Shown: piece after piece, positions 7,787 to 17,325 of the stretch | Layout: each line of letters opens with the position of its first letter | Position numbering within the stretch: position 1 is the stretch's first letter | Origin: Bacillota bacterium | GTDB lineage: Bacteria; Bacillota; UBA4882; UBA8346 | Direction: 5' to 3' | DNA length: 64,000 bases | NCBI GenBank assembly: GCA_023400055.1 | Contig: JAEXFN010000023.1 | Location: forward strand, 1-64,000 | Position numbers and translations under genes: made by a program | The notes under the pieces: generated by a model | Told to the model about the DNA's origin: nothing | The model's database searches: none | What the model saw: the letters and a program-made list of their open reading frames with translations, nothing else

Positions 7787-8599
7787 CTATTCGACTCCGA
7801 TAGTTTGAACTGATGAGCCAGCCGATGAGAGATTCCGCCGGGACGGCGAGAGAAACGCCACCAATTTGTCATTGATAACCCGCGGGTGATCGCCGGCTTG
7901 AATCGAAGAAACCCCTTCAATAATGATCTGACAAACTTCAACCTCGGCTTTGTTGAGCGCCTTTAATTTGTTGGCCAAAGGAAGCCATAGAATGTTAGCG
8001 GTAAAAACCCCATAGAACGTAGCGATAAACGCAGTGGAGATCGCCGGGCCCAGGCTGGCGGTGTCCGAAAGGTTGGCCAAGACGTTAACCAGGCCCATGA
8101 CCGTTCCGATCATGCCCATGGTCGGCGCAAAGCCGCCGGCCTGCTGGAAAAGCTGCACGCCGACCTTGTGGCGTTCCTCCATGCAATTCATTTCATTTTC
8201 CAAGATCTCGCGGGTGATTTCAGGATCGGTCCCGTCCACGATCAATTGAATCCCTTTACGCAAAAACGAATTCTCCACAGTGGCAACGATCTCTTCTAAC
8301 TTCAGTAACCCTTCCTTGCGGGCAACCTCGGCAAATTGAACCATCTGTACGATAAGCCCGGGTGCCTCGGTTTTGCTTTCCTTGAAAGCCACGCCCAAAA
8401 ATTGACCGACTTTAAGAAAGTCTTTTAAGCTAAAACAAGTCATGGTGGCACCGATCGTCCCCCCGAAAACAATCAGCGCTCCCGGCAAATTGAGCAATCG
8501 CAACATTGCCGCCGGCCCTCCGTGACCAGCTTCGATAAGGGCCGATGAAAAAATACACAGTATCGCGATGGCAAGTCCGGCAATCGTTCCTAGATTCAA
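7787..8599 (-). CDS. motA: Flagellar motor stator protein MotA
   Basis: Four-helix stator subunit (MotA/TolQ/ExbB family) of about 270 aa, with the family signature PTMGMIGTVMGLVNVL near residue 163 and a cytoplasmic loop between helices 2 and 3 that contacts the rotor. I prefer the TTG at 8599 (MNLGTIAGLAI), eight bases after GGAG and matching the usual MotA N-terminus. A GTG at 8608 is the alternative. No flagellar structural genes are in the window. Confidence 0.92.
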   Translation of the reverse strand: MNLGTIAGLAIAILCIFSSALIEAGHGGPAAMLRLLNLPGALIVFGGTIGATMTCFSLKDFLKVGQFLGVAFKESKTEAPGLIVQMVQFAEVARKEGLLKLEEIVATVENSFLRKGIQLIVDGTDPEITREILENEMNCMEERHKVGVQLFQQAGGFAPTMGMIGTVMGLVNVLANLSDTASLGPAISTAFIATFYGVFTANILWLPLANKLKALNKAEVEVCQIIIEGVSSIQAGDHPRVINDKLVAFLSPSRRNLSSAGSSVQTIGVE

Positions 8600-8699
8600 G
8601 TGTCTCACTCCATTGATCGTTTATTATCCAACCCCATCCGTTAGAGCCCTAATATTTCATCGGCTTTTTCGCGGTAAAAGTTTAGTCTTAGCATGGAAA

Positions 8700-8720
8700 A
8701 AAGCCCTTTCAGGCTTTAGA
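8700..8720 (-). terminator. Terminator of the pepF/DUF502 unit
   Basis: AAAGCC (8700-8705) and GGCTTT (8712-8717), with a T-run on the minus strand, directly past the DUF502 stop. Confidence 0.6.
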
Positions 8721-8722
8721 TT

Positions 8723-9322
8723 TTAAGTAGGCTTAATAACTCCGGCGGAGATAATCAGTTTAAAACCGTCTTCAACGCTCATATCCAGATAAATGACCTC
8801 CTCTTCCGGTACAAAAATTAAAAAGCCGGTCGTCGGATTGGGAACCGTCGGAACGAATACGTTAACCAGCCGCTTTCCGGCCATTTCTTCCGCCTCCGCC
8901 AGCGATTCCCCGGTCAAAAAACCGGGGCTGTAGATCCCCTTGCGCGGATACTCTACCAAGACCACTTTGCGGAAGATATTTTTCTCCGTCTGACTGAAGC
9001 CTTGGGTGATCTGCTTGGTGGTCCCATAAATCGAATTGAGGATCGGAATTCTCTCCAAGATTTGCTCGGCGAATCCGATCAAACGCTTGCCGAGGTAGTT
9101 CCGGGCCAGCAATCCGGTTGCCAAGGCCAAAAAGAGCAGAGCGATCAGTCCGATCCCCGTTTTATAAGACTGTTTGAAAATGGTCCGGAAGATCACTCCG
9201 AGAATGGAATCCAGTTGAAAAAAACCCCAGATCAACAGTTCGACGGTGACGATCACCGGCAGCAGAACCAAGATTCCCGTAATCAGTAAGTTTCGTAGAC
9301 GCTTCCACACTGGTATCACCAA
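8723..9322 (-). CDS. DUF502 family membrane protein
   Basis: 199-aa protein with two N-terminal hydrophobic segments (LLITGILVLLPVIVTVELLIWG and TGIGLIALLFLALATGLLA split by a short loop) and a soluble C-terminal part containing FVPTVPNPTTGFLIFV, the recognisable DUF502 core. Function is unknown in the family. It follows pepF by about 57 bp and is probably co-transcribed. The start is uncertain: TTG at the listed end or an internal GTG four codons in. Confidence 0.8.
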   Translation of the reverse strand: MVIPVWKRLRNLLITGILVLLPVIVTVELLIWGFFQLDSILGVIFRTIFKQSYKTGIGLIALLFLALATGLLARNYLGKRLIGFAEQILERIPILNSIYGTTKQITQGFSQTEKNIFRKVVLVEYPRKGIYSPGFLTGESLAEAEEMAGKRLVNVFVPTVPNPTTGFLIFVPEEEVIYLDMSVEDGFKLIISAGVIKPT

Positions 9323-9379
9323 TCCGCTGTTTTTACTGTTTTGCCGCTTTATCGCCTTGAATGCGGCAACGATTATCGT

Positions 9380-11209
9380 CTAATCCAGGGCAATCCCGGT
9401 TAAAGCGCTCAGCTCATTGAGCGATTCCTTAAAAACATCCAGCGCCGCACGCACGGGGGCCGGAGACTCCATATCCACGCCAGCCTTACGCAATAGGTTC
9501 AATGGAAAATCAGAATCACCGCTCTTTAAAAACTGCAAATAGCGCTCCCGGGCGGCCGGACCCTCTTTCAGAATCATTTCAGCCAATGCGGTGGCGGCCG
9601 AGAAACCGGTCGCATACTTGTAGACATAGTACGCGGTGTAAAAATGGGGAATCCGGGCCCATTCCATTCCCACCGGAGAATCAACCGTGATTTCCGGCGC
9701 GTAATAACGCTGGTTCAGTTGCAGATACTGATCGGTGAACCATTCCGCGGTCAGCGCGCCGCCGTTTTCCACCTCCTGATGGATGATCCTTTCAAACTCG
9801 GCAAACATGGTCTGCCGGAACACCGTGGTCCGGAACTGTTCCAGGCGCTGGTTGATCAGATATTGCTTCTCCTTGGGATCCGTGCTCCGCTGGATCAAAT
9901 GCTCCATCAATAACGCTTCGTTAACGGTGGATGCCACTTCCGCCACAAAGATTTTATAGCCGGAATAGATATACGGCTGATTGTGGTTGGAAAAATAACT
10001 GTGGAGCGCGTGCCCCATCTCGTGGGCAATCGTGAATACATCATGAATCTTGCCTTGGAAATTAAGGAGAATGTAAGGGTGCGTGTCATAAGCGCCCCAG
10101 GCGTAAGCGCCGCTGGTTTTACCTTCATTCTCGCAGACATCGATCCAACCGCTCTCCAGTCCTTGCTTCACCAGCGCTATGTATTCGTCCCCCATGGGCC
10201 GCAGTCCCTCGAGGACCAATTCCTTGGCTTGTTCATATTCGAAAGTCCGCTGGTATTCCGGGATCAACGGCGTGTATAGATCGTACATATGCAGCTCCGG
10301 CAGGTTCAACATTTTCTGACGCAGCCGGAGATAACGCCGGAGTTCCGGCAGATACTCGTGAACCGTTTCGATGAGCCGGTCGTACACGGCGATCGGGATG
10401 TTGTCATCATCCAACGACGCCTGGAGCGCCGAATCGAACCGACGCACCTTCGAATAGAAGACGTCGCTCTTGACCGAAGCATTTAAAGTGGCGCCGAAAG
10501 TATTCCGGAATTTGGTATAGGTTTCGTACAGCGCCATGAAAGCTTCCTGGCGGACCCGCCGCTCTTTGCTCTCTAAAAAATGGGAGTAGCGCCCTTTGGT
10601 CAGTTCCATCACTTCGCCGTTTTCATCGGTAATGTTCGGAAACTTCAGATCGGCGTTGTCCAGCATCCCGAAGATGGCTCCGGCGGCATCCGCCACCTCA
10701 CCGCTCTCCGCCAGCAGTTTTTCTTCGGCCGCCGACAGGACGTGGCTTTTTTGGCGCTCGATCTCAGCGAAGAAGCGGTCGTAAAGCCCGAGCTCCGGTT
10801 GTGCGGCCCGATACGCTCCAAGCTTATCCGCCGGGAAGCCGACCAAAGCCGGGACCAAAAACGACAGCGCACTCCCCGCTTCGGTGGCCAATGTCTGAAT
10901 CCGGCTGCTCAAAGCCTGATAAACCGGGTCCGCATTATTCTCGTCCTTATGCATCCGGGCATATACAAACAGCTTATCGATTAACCGTCCCAAACTATCC
11001 TTGGCTTGCAAGAATTCTAATAGGTTCGCCGCCGAAGCTAAGAATTGCCCTTCCTTCTGACGGATGTCGGCGACCAACCCTTTCAATTTCTGAAAATCAG
11101 CCTCCCAAGCCTCATTGGATGGATAAACCTCAGCCAGTTTCCATTGATACTGCGCTGGAATCTCCGACCGTTTCGGCAACTGTTTGGTCTTGGTTCCTGT
11201 ATCGCTCAA
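9380..11209 (-). CDS. pepF: Oligoendopeptidase F (M3 metallopeptidase)
   Basis: Cytoplasmic zinc metallopeptidase of 609 aa, the usual length, that cuts short peptides. The zinc-binding HEMGH motif lies near residue 398, with the downstream glutamate in EVASTVNE. The TTG start at 11209 is supported by AGGAGGG seven bases upstream. It lies divergent from the cyclic-di-GMP gene across a 280-bp gap and heads a likely two-gene unit with the DUF502 protein. Confidence 0.95.
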   Translation of the reverse strand: MSDTGTKTKQLPKRSEIPAQYQWKLAEVYPSNEAWEADFQKLKGLVADIRQKEGQFLASAANLLEFLQAKDSLGRLIDKLFVYARMHKDENNADPVYQALSSRIQTLATEAGSALSFLVPALVGFPADKLGAYRAAQPELGLYDRFFAEIERQKSHVLSAAEEKLLAESGEVADAAGAIFGMLDNADLKFPNITDENGEVMELTKGRYSHFLESKERRVRQEAFMALYETYTKFRNTFGATLNASVKSDVFYSKVRRFDSALQASLDDDNIPIAVYDRLIETVHEYLPELRRYLRLRQKMLNLPELHMYDLYTPLIPEYQRTFEYEQAKELVLEGLRPMGDEYIALVKQGLESGWIDVCENEGKTSGAYAWGAYDTHPYILLNFQGKIHDVFTIAHEMGHALHSYFSNHNQPYIYSGYKIFVAEVASTVNEALLMEHLIQRSTDPKEKQYLINQRLEQFRTTVFRQTMFAEFERIIHQEVENGGALTAEWFTDQYLQLNQRYYAPEITVDSPVGMEWARIPHFYTAYYVYKYATGFSAATALAEMILKEGPAARERYLQFLKSGDSDFPLNLLRKAGVDMESPAPVRAALDVFKESLNELSALTGIALD

Positions 11210-11369
11210 CGTTATACCCTCCTCTTCATATTCACATAATATTCTCCCCGTTTTTCCTCCAATCCTCCTTAGAATTATTAAGATTCACTTACGGATCGGA
11301 TTCGACTTAATTTATTACCCGAAAATGATTGCCAGTCGCTCTTTATTGGGTAACAAATCATTTGTCAAA

Positions 11370-11398
11370 TTGACCGGAAGACTATTTACCGATATATT
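11370..11398 (+). promoter_or_regulatory. Candidate promoter of the GGDEF/HD-GYP gene
   Basis: TTGACC (11370-11375), exactly 17 bp, TATATT (11393-11398), about 90 bp before the start codon in the divergent gap between pepF and the cyclic-di-GMP gene. The rest of the gap (11210-11369) shows no other signal I can support. Confidence 0.5.
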
Positions 11399-11491
11399 AT
11401 AGATAGGATTAAAAAAATTGAGGATTCTTTCCGTCCGATCCGCGAATCCGAAGCGGCTTTCGTCGTATAAATCATGATCAGGGGCAACTTG

Positions 11492-13612
11492 ATGAATTAT
11501 TGGTCACTCGCATCTTCCTGGGCGGTTCTGATCTATCTCGGACTCGGTTTTTATGTCTTTCAAATTTCCCCCAAAACGCGTTTGAACCGCTTATTTATGG
11601 TATGGGCGATCGGCATGGCCGAGTACTCGCTCTGTTTTAGTTTCTTATATGTAAGCGCTGACCCGCAGGATTATAATTTTTGGTATAAACTGTCGGTACT
11701 GGGTTGGGCGATGCATATGGGACTGGTTCTGCACATCGTCTTGCTGCTGACCCGCCGCCGCAGTCCGCTGAAAAAACGCTGGTTGGGTGCGTTATACGGA
11801 CCGGGACTGGTGGTCTTATTGTTTCGGCTGTTCCTCATCGACGCTTTGACGCTTTCTTTCCCCTCCGTCTTCCGTTGGTATTTTGGTTTCGAGGAGTTTT
11901 ATACTTATATTTTTGCGATTTATGCACTCTTTGTGCTTTGGAAATGGGGCCAAAATTCGACGGTATTCCACGAGCGCCGCCAAGTCCAGGTTTTGAGCGC
12001 CGCGGGCTGGCTTACCAGCATCCTGTCGTTTCTGAACGATGTTTTACTGCCCGGGCTGAATATTAAAGGCATCCCTCCGATGGGCCACCTGACCATCCTG
12101 GTGCTGGCCGGAGGGCTCTGGTACGCCTGTATCGAATATCAATTCCCCGGGCTGGTCTCCTTGGTCAAAATCAAGGAAGTCGTCGACCAAGTGTCCGATC
12201 TGATCTTTCTGGTCGATAAAAGCGGCGCGATAGTGGATTATAATCAACGGGTCGTCGCCAAACTGGGCTATTCGTCCCAGGAACTGCTGGGCCGTTCGAT
12301 CGAGCAGATCATCCCGGGAAGCGGCCGCGATCTTTGGGCGATCGCCAAACAGCAGGACGATAGCCAGTGCGACACCCTAACCGATTGCCGCATGAAGTCC
12401 GGCGGGTGGTTGCCCATTAACCTGCGCGCGGCGGTTATTCGCCAAAAAAACGGTTTTCAGGCGGGCGTCATCCTCTTCGGCCAGGACCGGACGGCGATCG
12501 AAGAGTTACAAACGGAGATCCGCATCCGAGTCCTCAAGGAAGAGCAACTGCATTATTTGAACTTGCACGATCCGATCACCGGCCTGTTTAACCGCAACTG
12601 CTTTGAGGAACAATTGAAGGCCCTGGAAAACCGGGCCTGCATGACCACCGGCATCATCGTCTGCGATATCGACGGGTTGAAGTTAGTCAACGATACCTTG
12701 GGCCACAATGCCGGGGACCAGTTGCTGATCGCATCGGCTCAAGCCATTTCCCAGGCTTTTCACGGCGCTGAAATCGTGGCGCGGATCGGCGGCGACGAAT
12801 TTGCCGTCTTGATCCCCGATGGCACCAAGCTGGTACTTAAAAACGCGGTGCGCCAGATCGAAGCGGCGGTTCAAGCGTTCAATCAAGGCCATTCCGGGTT
12901 GCATCTGAGCCTCTCCATGGGTTATGCGGTGGCCGATGGCGAGACGCCGCAAAAAATTATCGACCTTTTTAAGGAGGCCGATAATTATATGTACAAAGAA
13001 AAACTGAACCATGTCCAAAGCGTCCGGAATGCGATGATCCAAGCGTTGATGAGCACCTTGGAAGCGCGCGACCTGATCACCGAGCAGCATACCCAAAGGA
13101 TACAAGAAACCCTGGTCAAACTCGGTGAATACCTGCACCTCGCCGAATCGTCCGTCACCAATCTGCGGCTGCTGGGCCAGTTTCACGATATCGGGAAGGT
13201 CGGCATCCCGGACCATATTCTGTTAAAACCCGGTCCGCTCAACCCCGCCGAAATGACGGCCATGCGCCAGCACAGCGATATCGGCTACCGGATCGCCAAA
13301 TCCATCCCCGATCTGGAACCCATCGCCGAACTCATCCTCAGCCATCACGAACGCTGGGATGGCGGCGGTTATCCCCGGGGGCTGAGCGGAACCGCGATCC
13401 CCCTGGAATGCAGAATCTTAGCGGTAGTGGACGCGTTCGACGCCATGACCAACCAGCGCCCCTACCGCGATGCGCTGCCCTTGGCGGCGGCGATCGCCGA
13501 ATTAAAGCATTTTGCCGACAGTCAGTTCGACCCCTGGGTGGTTCGCGCCTTTTTGGAACTGCTGGACGCCGCGGCCCCGGGTGCGACCCACGACATCGGC
13601 GCCGCACTGTGA
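11492..13612 (+). CDS. Membrane 7TM-PAS-GGDEF-HD-GYP cyclic-di-GMP turnover protein
   Basis: 706 aa. The first ~220 residues are a hydrophobic multi-helix sensor of the 7TM type that often precedes histidine kinases. A PAS domain follows (about 225-330), then a GGDEF domain with an intact IGGDEF signature near 432, then an HD-GYP phosphodiesterase with HD near 563 and GYP near 624. Both catalytic signatures look intact, so it could both make and degrade cyclic-di-GMP. I start at ATG 11492 because AGGGGC lies eight bases upstream. An ATG six codons earlier has no ribosome binding site. It is monocistronic. The likely output is control of motility or surface behaviour, in line with nearby motAB and the chemoreceptor, but that is inference. 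Confidence 0.9.
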   Translation: MNYWSLASSWAVLIYLGLGFYVFQISPKTRLNRLFMVWAIGMAEYSLCFSFLYVSADPQDYNFWYKLSVLGWAMHMGLVLHIVLLLTRRRSPLKKRWLGALYGPGLVVLLFRLFLIDALTLSFPSVFRWYFGFEEFYTYIFAIYALFVLWKWGQNSTVFHERRQVQVLSAAGWLTSILSFLNDVLLPGLNIKGIPPMGHLTILVLAGGLWYACIEYQFPGLVSLVKIKEVVDQVSDLIFLVDKSGAIVDYNQRVVAKLGYSSQELLGRSIEQIIPGSGRDLWAIAKQQDDSQCDTLTDCRMKSGGWLPINLRAAVIRQKNGFQAGVILFGQDRTAIEELQTEIRIRVLKEEQLHYLNLHDPITGLFNRNCFEEQLKALENRACMTTGIIVCDIDGLKLVNDTLGHNAGDQLLIASAQAISQAFHGAEIVARIGGDEFAVLIPDGTKLVLKNAVRQIEAAVQAFNQGHSGLHLSLSMGYAVADGETPQKIIDLFKEADNYMYKEKLNHVQSVRNAMIQALMSTLEARDLITEQHTQRIQETLVKLGEYLHLAESSVTNLRLLGQFHDIGKVGIPDHILLKPGPLNPAEMTAMRQHSDIGYRIAKSIPDLEPIAELILSHHERWDGGGYPRGLSGTAIPLECRILAVVDAFDAMTNQRPYRDALPLAAAIAELKHFADSQFDPWVVRAFLELLDAAAPGATHDIGAAL

Positions 13613-13722
13613 GACCCCGCAGCCATAACCGATCCGGCCTTCTAAGAGCAAACTGTGTAATGCCGGGAAGGTTCAAAACGACCGAAAGAAGCGAGTGATT
13701 GGCAGCGGGAAGAGCTTTATCC

Positions 13723-13943
13723 ACCAAAGTTAGATCTGGAATCACAAAAGATCGATCTGGAATCATCCCAGACAGATCTTTATTAACAAAAGATCGATCT
13801 TTATTAACAAAAGGAAGATCTTTATCCACAAAAGATCGATCTGGAATCATCCCAGACAGATCTTTATTAACAAAAGATCGATCTTTATTAACAAAAGGAA
13901 GATCTTCATCCACAAAAGATCGATCTTTTGTGGATAAGTAGGT
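13723..13943. repeat. 21-bp tandem array, AGATCT/CGATCT type (array R2)
   Basis: Ten hexamers AGATCT or CGATCT recur exactly every 21 bp (732, 753, 774, 795, 816, 837, 858, 879, 900, 921, offset 13000). Units 2-5 and 6-9 repeat as an 84-bp super-unit with two substitutions or fewer. The last unit belongs to a 28-bp perfect palindrome at 13908-13935 (arms ATCCACAAAAGATC and its complement). Convergent gap between the GGDEF/HD-GYP gene and the chemoreceptor. Nothing else is visible in 13613-13722. Confidence 0.95.
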
Positions 13944-13982
13944 TACGCAAAATGATCCGGGATGAAACCGGATGCGAACAAA

Positions 13983-14006
13983 AGAGGCGGCCTGACGGCC
14001 GCCTCT
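13983..14006 (-). terminator. Terminator of the chemoreceptor gene
   Basis: Stem AGAGGCGGCC (13983-13992) and GGCCGCCTCT (13997-14006) with a TGAC loop. TTTTG follows on the minus strand. 38 bp past the chemoreceptor stop. Confidence 0.75.
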
Positions 14007-14043
14007 GGCGCAATGATAAGCAAAACCCTGGGTGTTCACCCAT

Positions 14044-17000
14044 TCAATACTTGCCAAATTCCCCGGCATCCAGGGTGCGCTGTTTTTCGGAGCCGGCCGC
14101 CGCCTGTTTCAATCCGGCGCGGGCCTCTTGAGGCAGCGGTTTGGTCTTGGGAGTATGATTTGGCGCCGGCGCAACGGCCGCTTTCCCTTGGCCCTGAAGT
14201 CGGAATTTCTTGACGATCTGCCGCAACAGCTCGGCTTGGCTGGCCATCTCTTCGCTGGCGGAAGCGCTCGCCTCGGCGGTGGCCGTATTGGTCTGGGTAA
14301 CTTTGGCGACCTGGGCGATGCCTTGGTTGACTTGGGTGATGGCGGTCGCTTGATCGTTGGAGGATTCGGCGATGCCGCCGACCAGGGTCGTCGCCTTGGT
14401 CACGCCCTCCACGATCCGGTTCAGCGCCGTGGCCGTTTCGTTGGCAATCTTGGTGCCGGTCGTCACTTTCTTCAGCGAGCCTTCGATCAGGCCGGTGGTC
14501 TCCCTGGCCGCATTAGCGCTGCGGCTGGCCAAGTTGCGGACCTCTTCGGCGACGACCGCGAACCCTTTGCCGTGTTGTCCGGCCCGGGCCGCCTCCACCG
14601 CGGCGTTCAAGGCCAGAATATTGGTTTGGAAGGCGATCTCGTCGATGACCTTGATGATTTTGGAGATGTTCCGGGATTCCTCGCTGATCCCGGTCATCGC
14701 GTCGAGCATCTGCCGCATCTGCGCATCGCCCTGAATGGCCTGCTCCTTGGCGGTGAGCGCCAACTGATTGGCCTGGCCGGCGTAGGTCGCGTTCTGGCGG
14801 GTCTGATCGGCGATCTCCGTCATCGAGGCGGTGATCTCCTCCACCGTGCTGGCTTGCTCGGTGGCGGCTTGCGATAGGACCTGGCTGGAGTCGGAGACGT
14901 GTTGGGCGCCGGAGGCCACTTGCTCCGCGGCCTTGCCGAACTCGCCCAGCACCTCGTTTAAGGTGGCGATGGTCCGATTGAGGGCATCGGCGATCTGGCG
15001 ATGGTCGCCCCGGTATTCGCCGTTCACCCGCACATCCAGATTGCCCTGGCCCATCTCCTCCAGAACTGCGGCCGCTTCGTTGACCGGCTCGATCGCCGCA
15101 TCCAGGGTCTGGTTGAATCCGGCGATGATCTGTTGGTAACCGCCGGTAAACTTATGGACGTCACCCCGGACTTTCAGATCGCCGTTGACCGCCGAATCGC
15201 TCAAGCGGGTGACCTCCGCGATGAGATCGCCGATGGTCCGCATCATCGTGATCACCGCCGGCAGCAGCTGATCGTTTTCGGAGAGTTGGCCGAGCCGCTC
15301 GATTTCCTCCAGCCGGCTGGTGTCGCCCTTGGATACCGCCACCACCACCTCCTGGACCCCCAGGAAGCTGTCGCGGACCTGATTGATCTCCTCCGCAAAC
15401 TGCCGCAGCATTCCCTGGTACTTGGGAGCATCCATCGCCACGGTGAAATCGTTCAGGCCCATCTGCCGCAACACCTGGTTGGCGTCATTCAGCGGGACCA
15501 CGATGGCGTCGAGGGTCCGGTTGATGCCGGCGACGATCTTTTGGAAATCGCCGCCGTGCCGCGCCGCGTCGGCCCGGATATCCAGCCGGCCTTCGCTGGC
15601 CGCCTGGACCAACTGGTCGGTGTCCACGATCAGCTGGCGAATCGCCCCGACGCTTTGGCGCAGGGCCTCATGAATCTGCAGGAAATTCTGTTTGACTTCC
15701 AGCGTATCGGCGTCGCCCGGGGCCACTTCAATGGCAAAATCCAGGTCGCCCGCCGCCAGTCTGTCCAATCCTTCGATCAGCTTTTCGACCTCGGCCTTCT
15801 GGAATTGGCTGACCTTCTCCGCCACCTGCATGGCCTGGACGATGGCGGTCTGATCGGTAATGAACTCAAAGGAGCCGATGACCTGGCCCTGATCGTCCCG
15901 CAAGGGGGCGGCGGCGCAGAAAATATTCAGCTGCTGATCGCCGATGAGCGCATCGTTGGTACAGGTATAGGTCGTATCCTGTTCCATCGCCACCCGGCAG
16001 GGGCACTGCTCGGTCGAACATTTGCTCGAATTCCACAGTTCCGAACATTTCTTGCCGATCAGCTCTTCCTTGCTCTTGCCAACCAGCTTGGCGCCGGTCT
16101 GATTGATGTATTGGATGCGCAACTCGCGGTCCATGAATTGGATCGGCGCCGGGATGGCTTCAAAGTCGCCGACGATGGCGTCCAGGATCTTATTGACGCC
16201 TGCGATGATCTTCCGGAAATCGCCGCCGAGCCTGCTGCCGTCGGCCCTGGTATCCAGCTGCCCTTCCATGGCCGCCCCGGTCAACTGGGAAACGGCGCCA
16301 TTCAACTCATGCAGCGCCTCCACGACCTGCTTCATGCTGATCGCCAGGATATCCCGGTCGGACTTCTGGGCGACCTCCACCGTCAGATCGCCGGCCGCGA
16401 TGCGCTGGGCCACCGCCGCCTGGCCGCGGATGTTCTCCACCATCTTGCCGAAGGAATGGATCAACCGCCCGATCTCGTCGGTCGAGTCGGCGACCACCTG
16501 GACCTCGGTATCGCCCAGCGCCAGTTTCTCGGCGGCATCGGTCAGCCGTTTGACCGGGCGTCCGATCATCAGCGCGAAGAGGATTCCCAGGACTATCGCG
16601 ATCAACATGCCGATGATGGCGATGATGTTCATGAGATAACCGGCGTTGCGGGCGTTGGCGGTGTCGCGCAGCGCATTTTGGCTGGCCTGGTTGATATTCA
16701 TGTCGTAGATGTTTTTGATGATGCTCTCCACCAGTTGGGCCTGGGACTTGAGTTCGCTGTCGTTCAGCTCCAGCGCCTGCTTCACCTGATTGGCCTTGAT
16801 CAGCTTGATAAACTTCTCTTTATCGACGTTGAACTTTTGCAGCGCGAAGTTGAGGCTGTCCGTCTGGGTGGAAAATCCGTCCTTCTGGAACTTGGTGACC
16901 TCGTCGTTGAAGGATTGGGTCAGAGCGTCCATCTCCATCAGATGATCCTCGCGTTCCTGAGGCGAGGTGTCGATCAGCAGCCCGTTCATGTTCCGCAACA

Positions 17001-17325
17001 GCTTCTCGAAATCGATGACCGCCAGGCCCATGAAATACAGGGGAATGGTATTTTTCTGGCACATCCGCTGTTCATTCTCGCCCATGGTGCGCAGTTGAAC
17101 CGCGCCCATCAGCCCGATGCTTCCGGCGATCAGCGCCACAAAGATGAATCCGACCAATAACTTGACGCCGATCTTCAGGTTTCGCAACCATCGGGTATAT
17201 TTCGCCAGTTGCTGAATTGCCGGCCGCAGTTTTTGCCAAGGAATCTTGGCGAAGCTGCGGGAGATCCACGCCAGCTGCGGCAGTTCAATTTTCTTTCCCG
17301 CGCCACGCTTGAATAATTGCTTCAT
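14044..17325 (-). CDS. Large methyl-accepting chemotaxis protein with repeated HAMP-like units and a cysteine-rich PAS domain
   Basis: 1093 aa, about twice a typical receptor. Two membrane helices (near 52-75 and 225-250) frame a periplasmic four-helix-type sensor. A HAMP follows near 255, then several divergent HAMP-like repeats (each with a G-x-L-x-x-R-x-D and GGDFxKI-like core), a PAS domain near 395-500 containing four clustered cysteines (CSELWN, KCSTEQCPCR), further HAMP-like repeats, and a C-terminal signalling hairpin whose tip is EIAFQTNILALNAAVE near 895. It should control CheA. The ATG at 17325 follows GGAGG by six bases, and the reading upstream of it is not used. No che genes are nearby. 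Ligand unknown. Confidence 0.93.
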   Translation of the reverse strand: MKQLFKRGAGKKIELPQLAWISRSFAKIPWQKLRPAIQQLAKYTRWLRNLKIGVKLLVGFIFVALIAGSIGLMGAVQLRTMGENEQRMCQKNTIPLYFMGLAVIDFEKLLRNMNGLLIDTSPQEREDHLMEMDALTQSFNDEVTKFQKDGFSTQTDSLNFALQKFNVDKEKFIKLIKANQVKQALELNDSELKSQAQLVESIIKNIYDMNINQASQNALRDTANARNAGYLMNIIAIIGMLIAIVLGILFALMIGRPVKRLTDAAEKLALGDTEVQVVADSTDEIGRLIHSFGKMVENIRGQAAVAQRIAAGDLTVEVAQKSDRDILAISMKQVVEALHELNGAVSQLTGAAMEGQLDTRADGSRLGGDFRKIIAGVNKILDAIVGDFEAIPAPIQFMDRELRIQYINQTGAKLVGKSKEELIGKKCSELWNSSKCSTEQCPCRVAMEQDTTYTCTNDALIGDQQLNIFCAAAPLRDDQGQVIGSFEFITDQTAIVQAMQVAEKVSQFQKAEVEKLIEGLDRLAAGDLDFAIEVAPGDADTLEVKQNFLQIHEALRQSVGAIRQLIVDTDQLVQAASEGRLDIRADAARHGGDFQKIVAGINRTLDAIVVPLNDANQVLRQMGLNDFTVAMDAPKYQGMLRQFAEEINQVRDSFLGVQEVVVAVSKGDTSRLEEIERLGQLSENDQLLPAVITMMRTIGDLIAEVTRLSDSAVNGDLKVRGDVHKFTGGYQQIIAGFNQTLDAAIEPVNEAAAVLEEMGQGNLDVRVNGEYRGDHRQIADALNRTIATLNEVLGEFGKAAEQVASGAQHVSDSSQVLSQAATEQASTVEEITASMTEIADQTRQNATYAGQANQLALTAKEQAIQGDAQMRQMLDAMTGISEESRNISKIIKVIDEIAFQTNILALNAAVEAARAGQHGKGFAVVAEEVRNLASRSANAARETTGLIEGSLKKVTTGTKIANETATALNRIVEGVTKATTLVGGIAESSNDQATAITQVNQGIAQVAKVTQTNTATAEASASASEEMASQAELLRQIVKKFRLQGQGKAAVAPAPNHTPKTKPLPQEARAGLKQAAAGSEKQRTLDAGEFGKY

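Noticed and set aside
13699..13941. 80-codon repeat-encoded peptide (KDRSLLT-like repeats) and its antisense counterpart
   Set aside because: A period of 21 bp keeps frames open automatically. No ribosome binding site, and both strands read equally well, so this is DNA repeat and not protein.
15001..17160. 719-codon open frame on the plus strand
   Set aside because: Antisense to the chemoreceptor, whose domains are unmistakable. The translation lacks any family signature, and the frame stays open because of GC-rich codon use.
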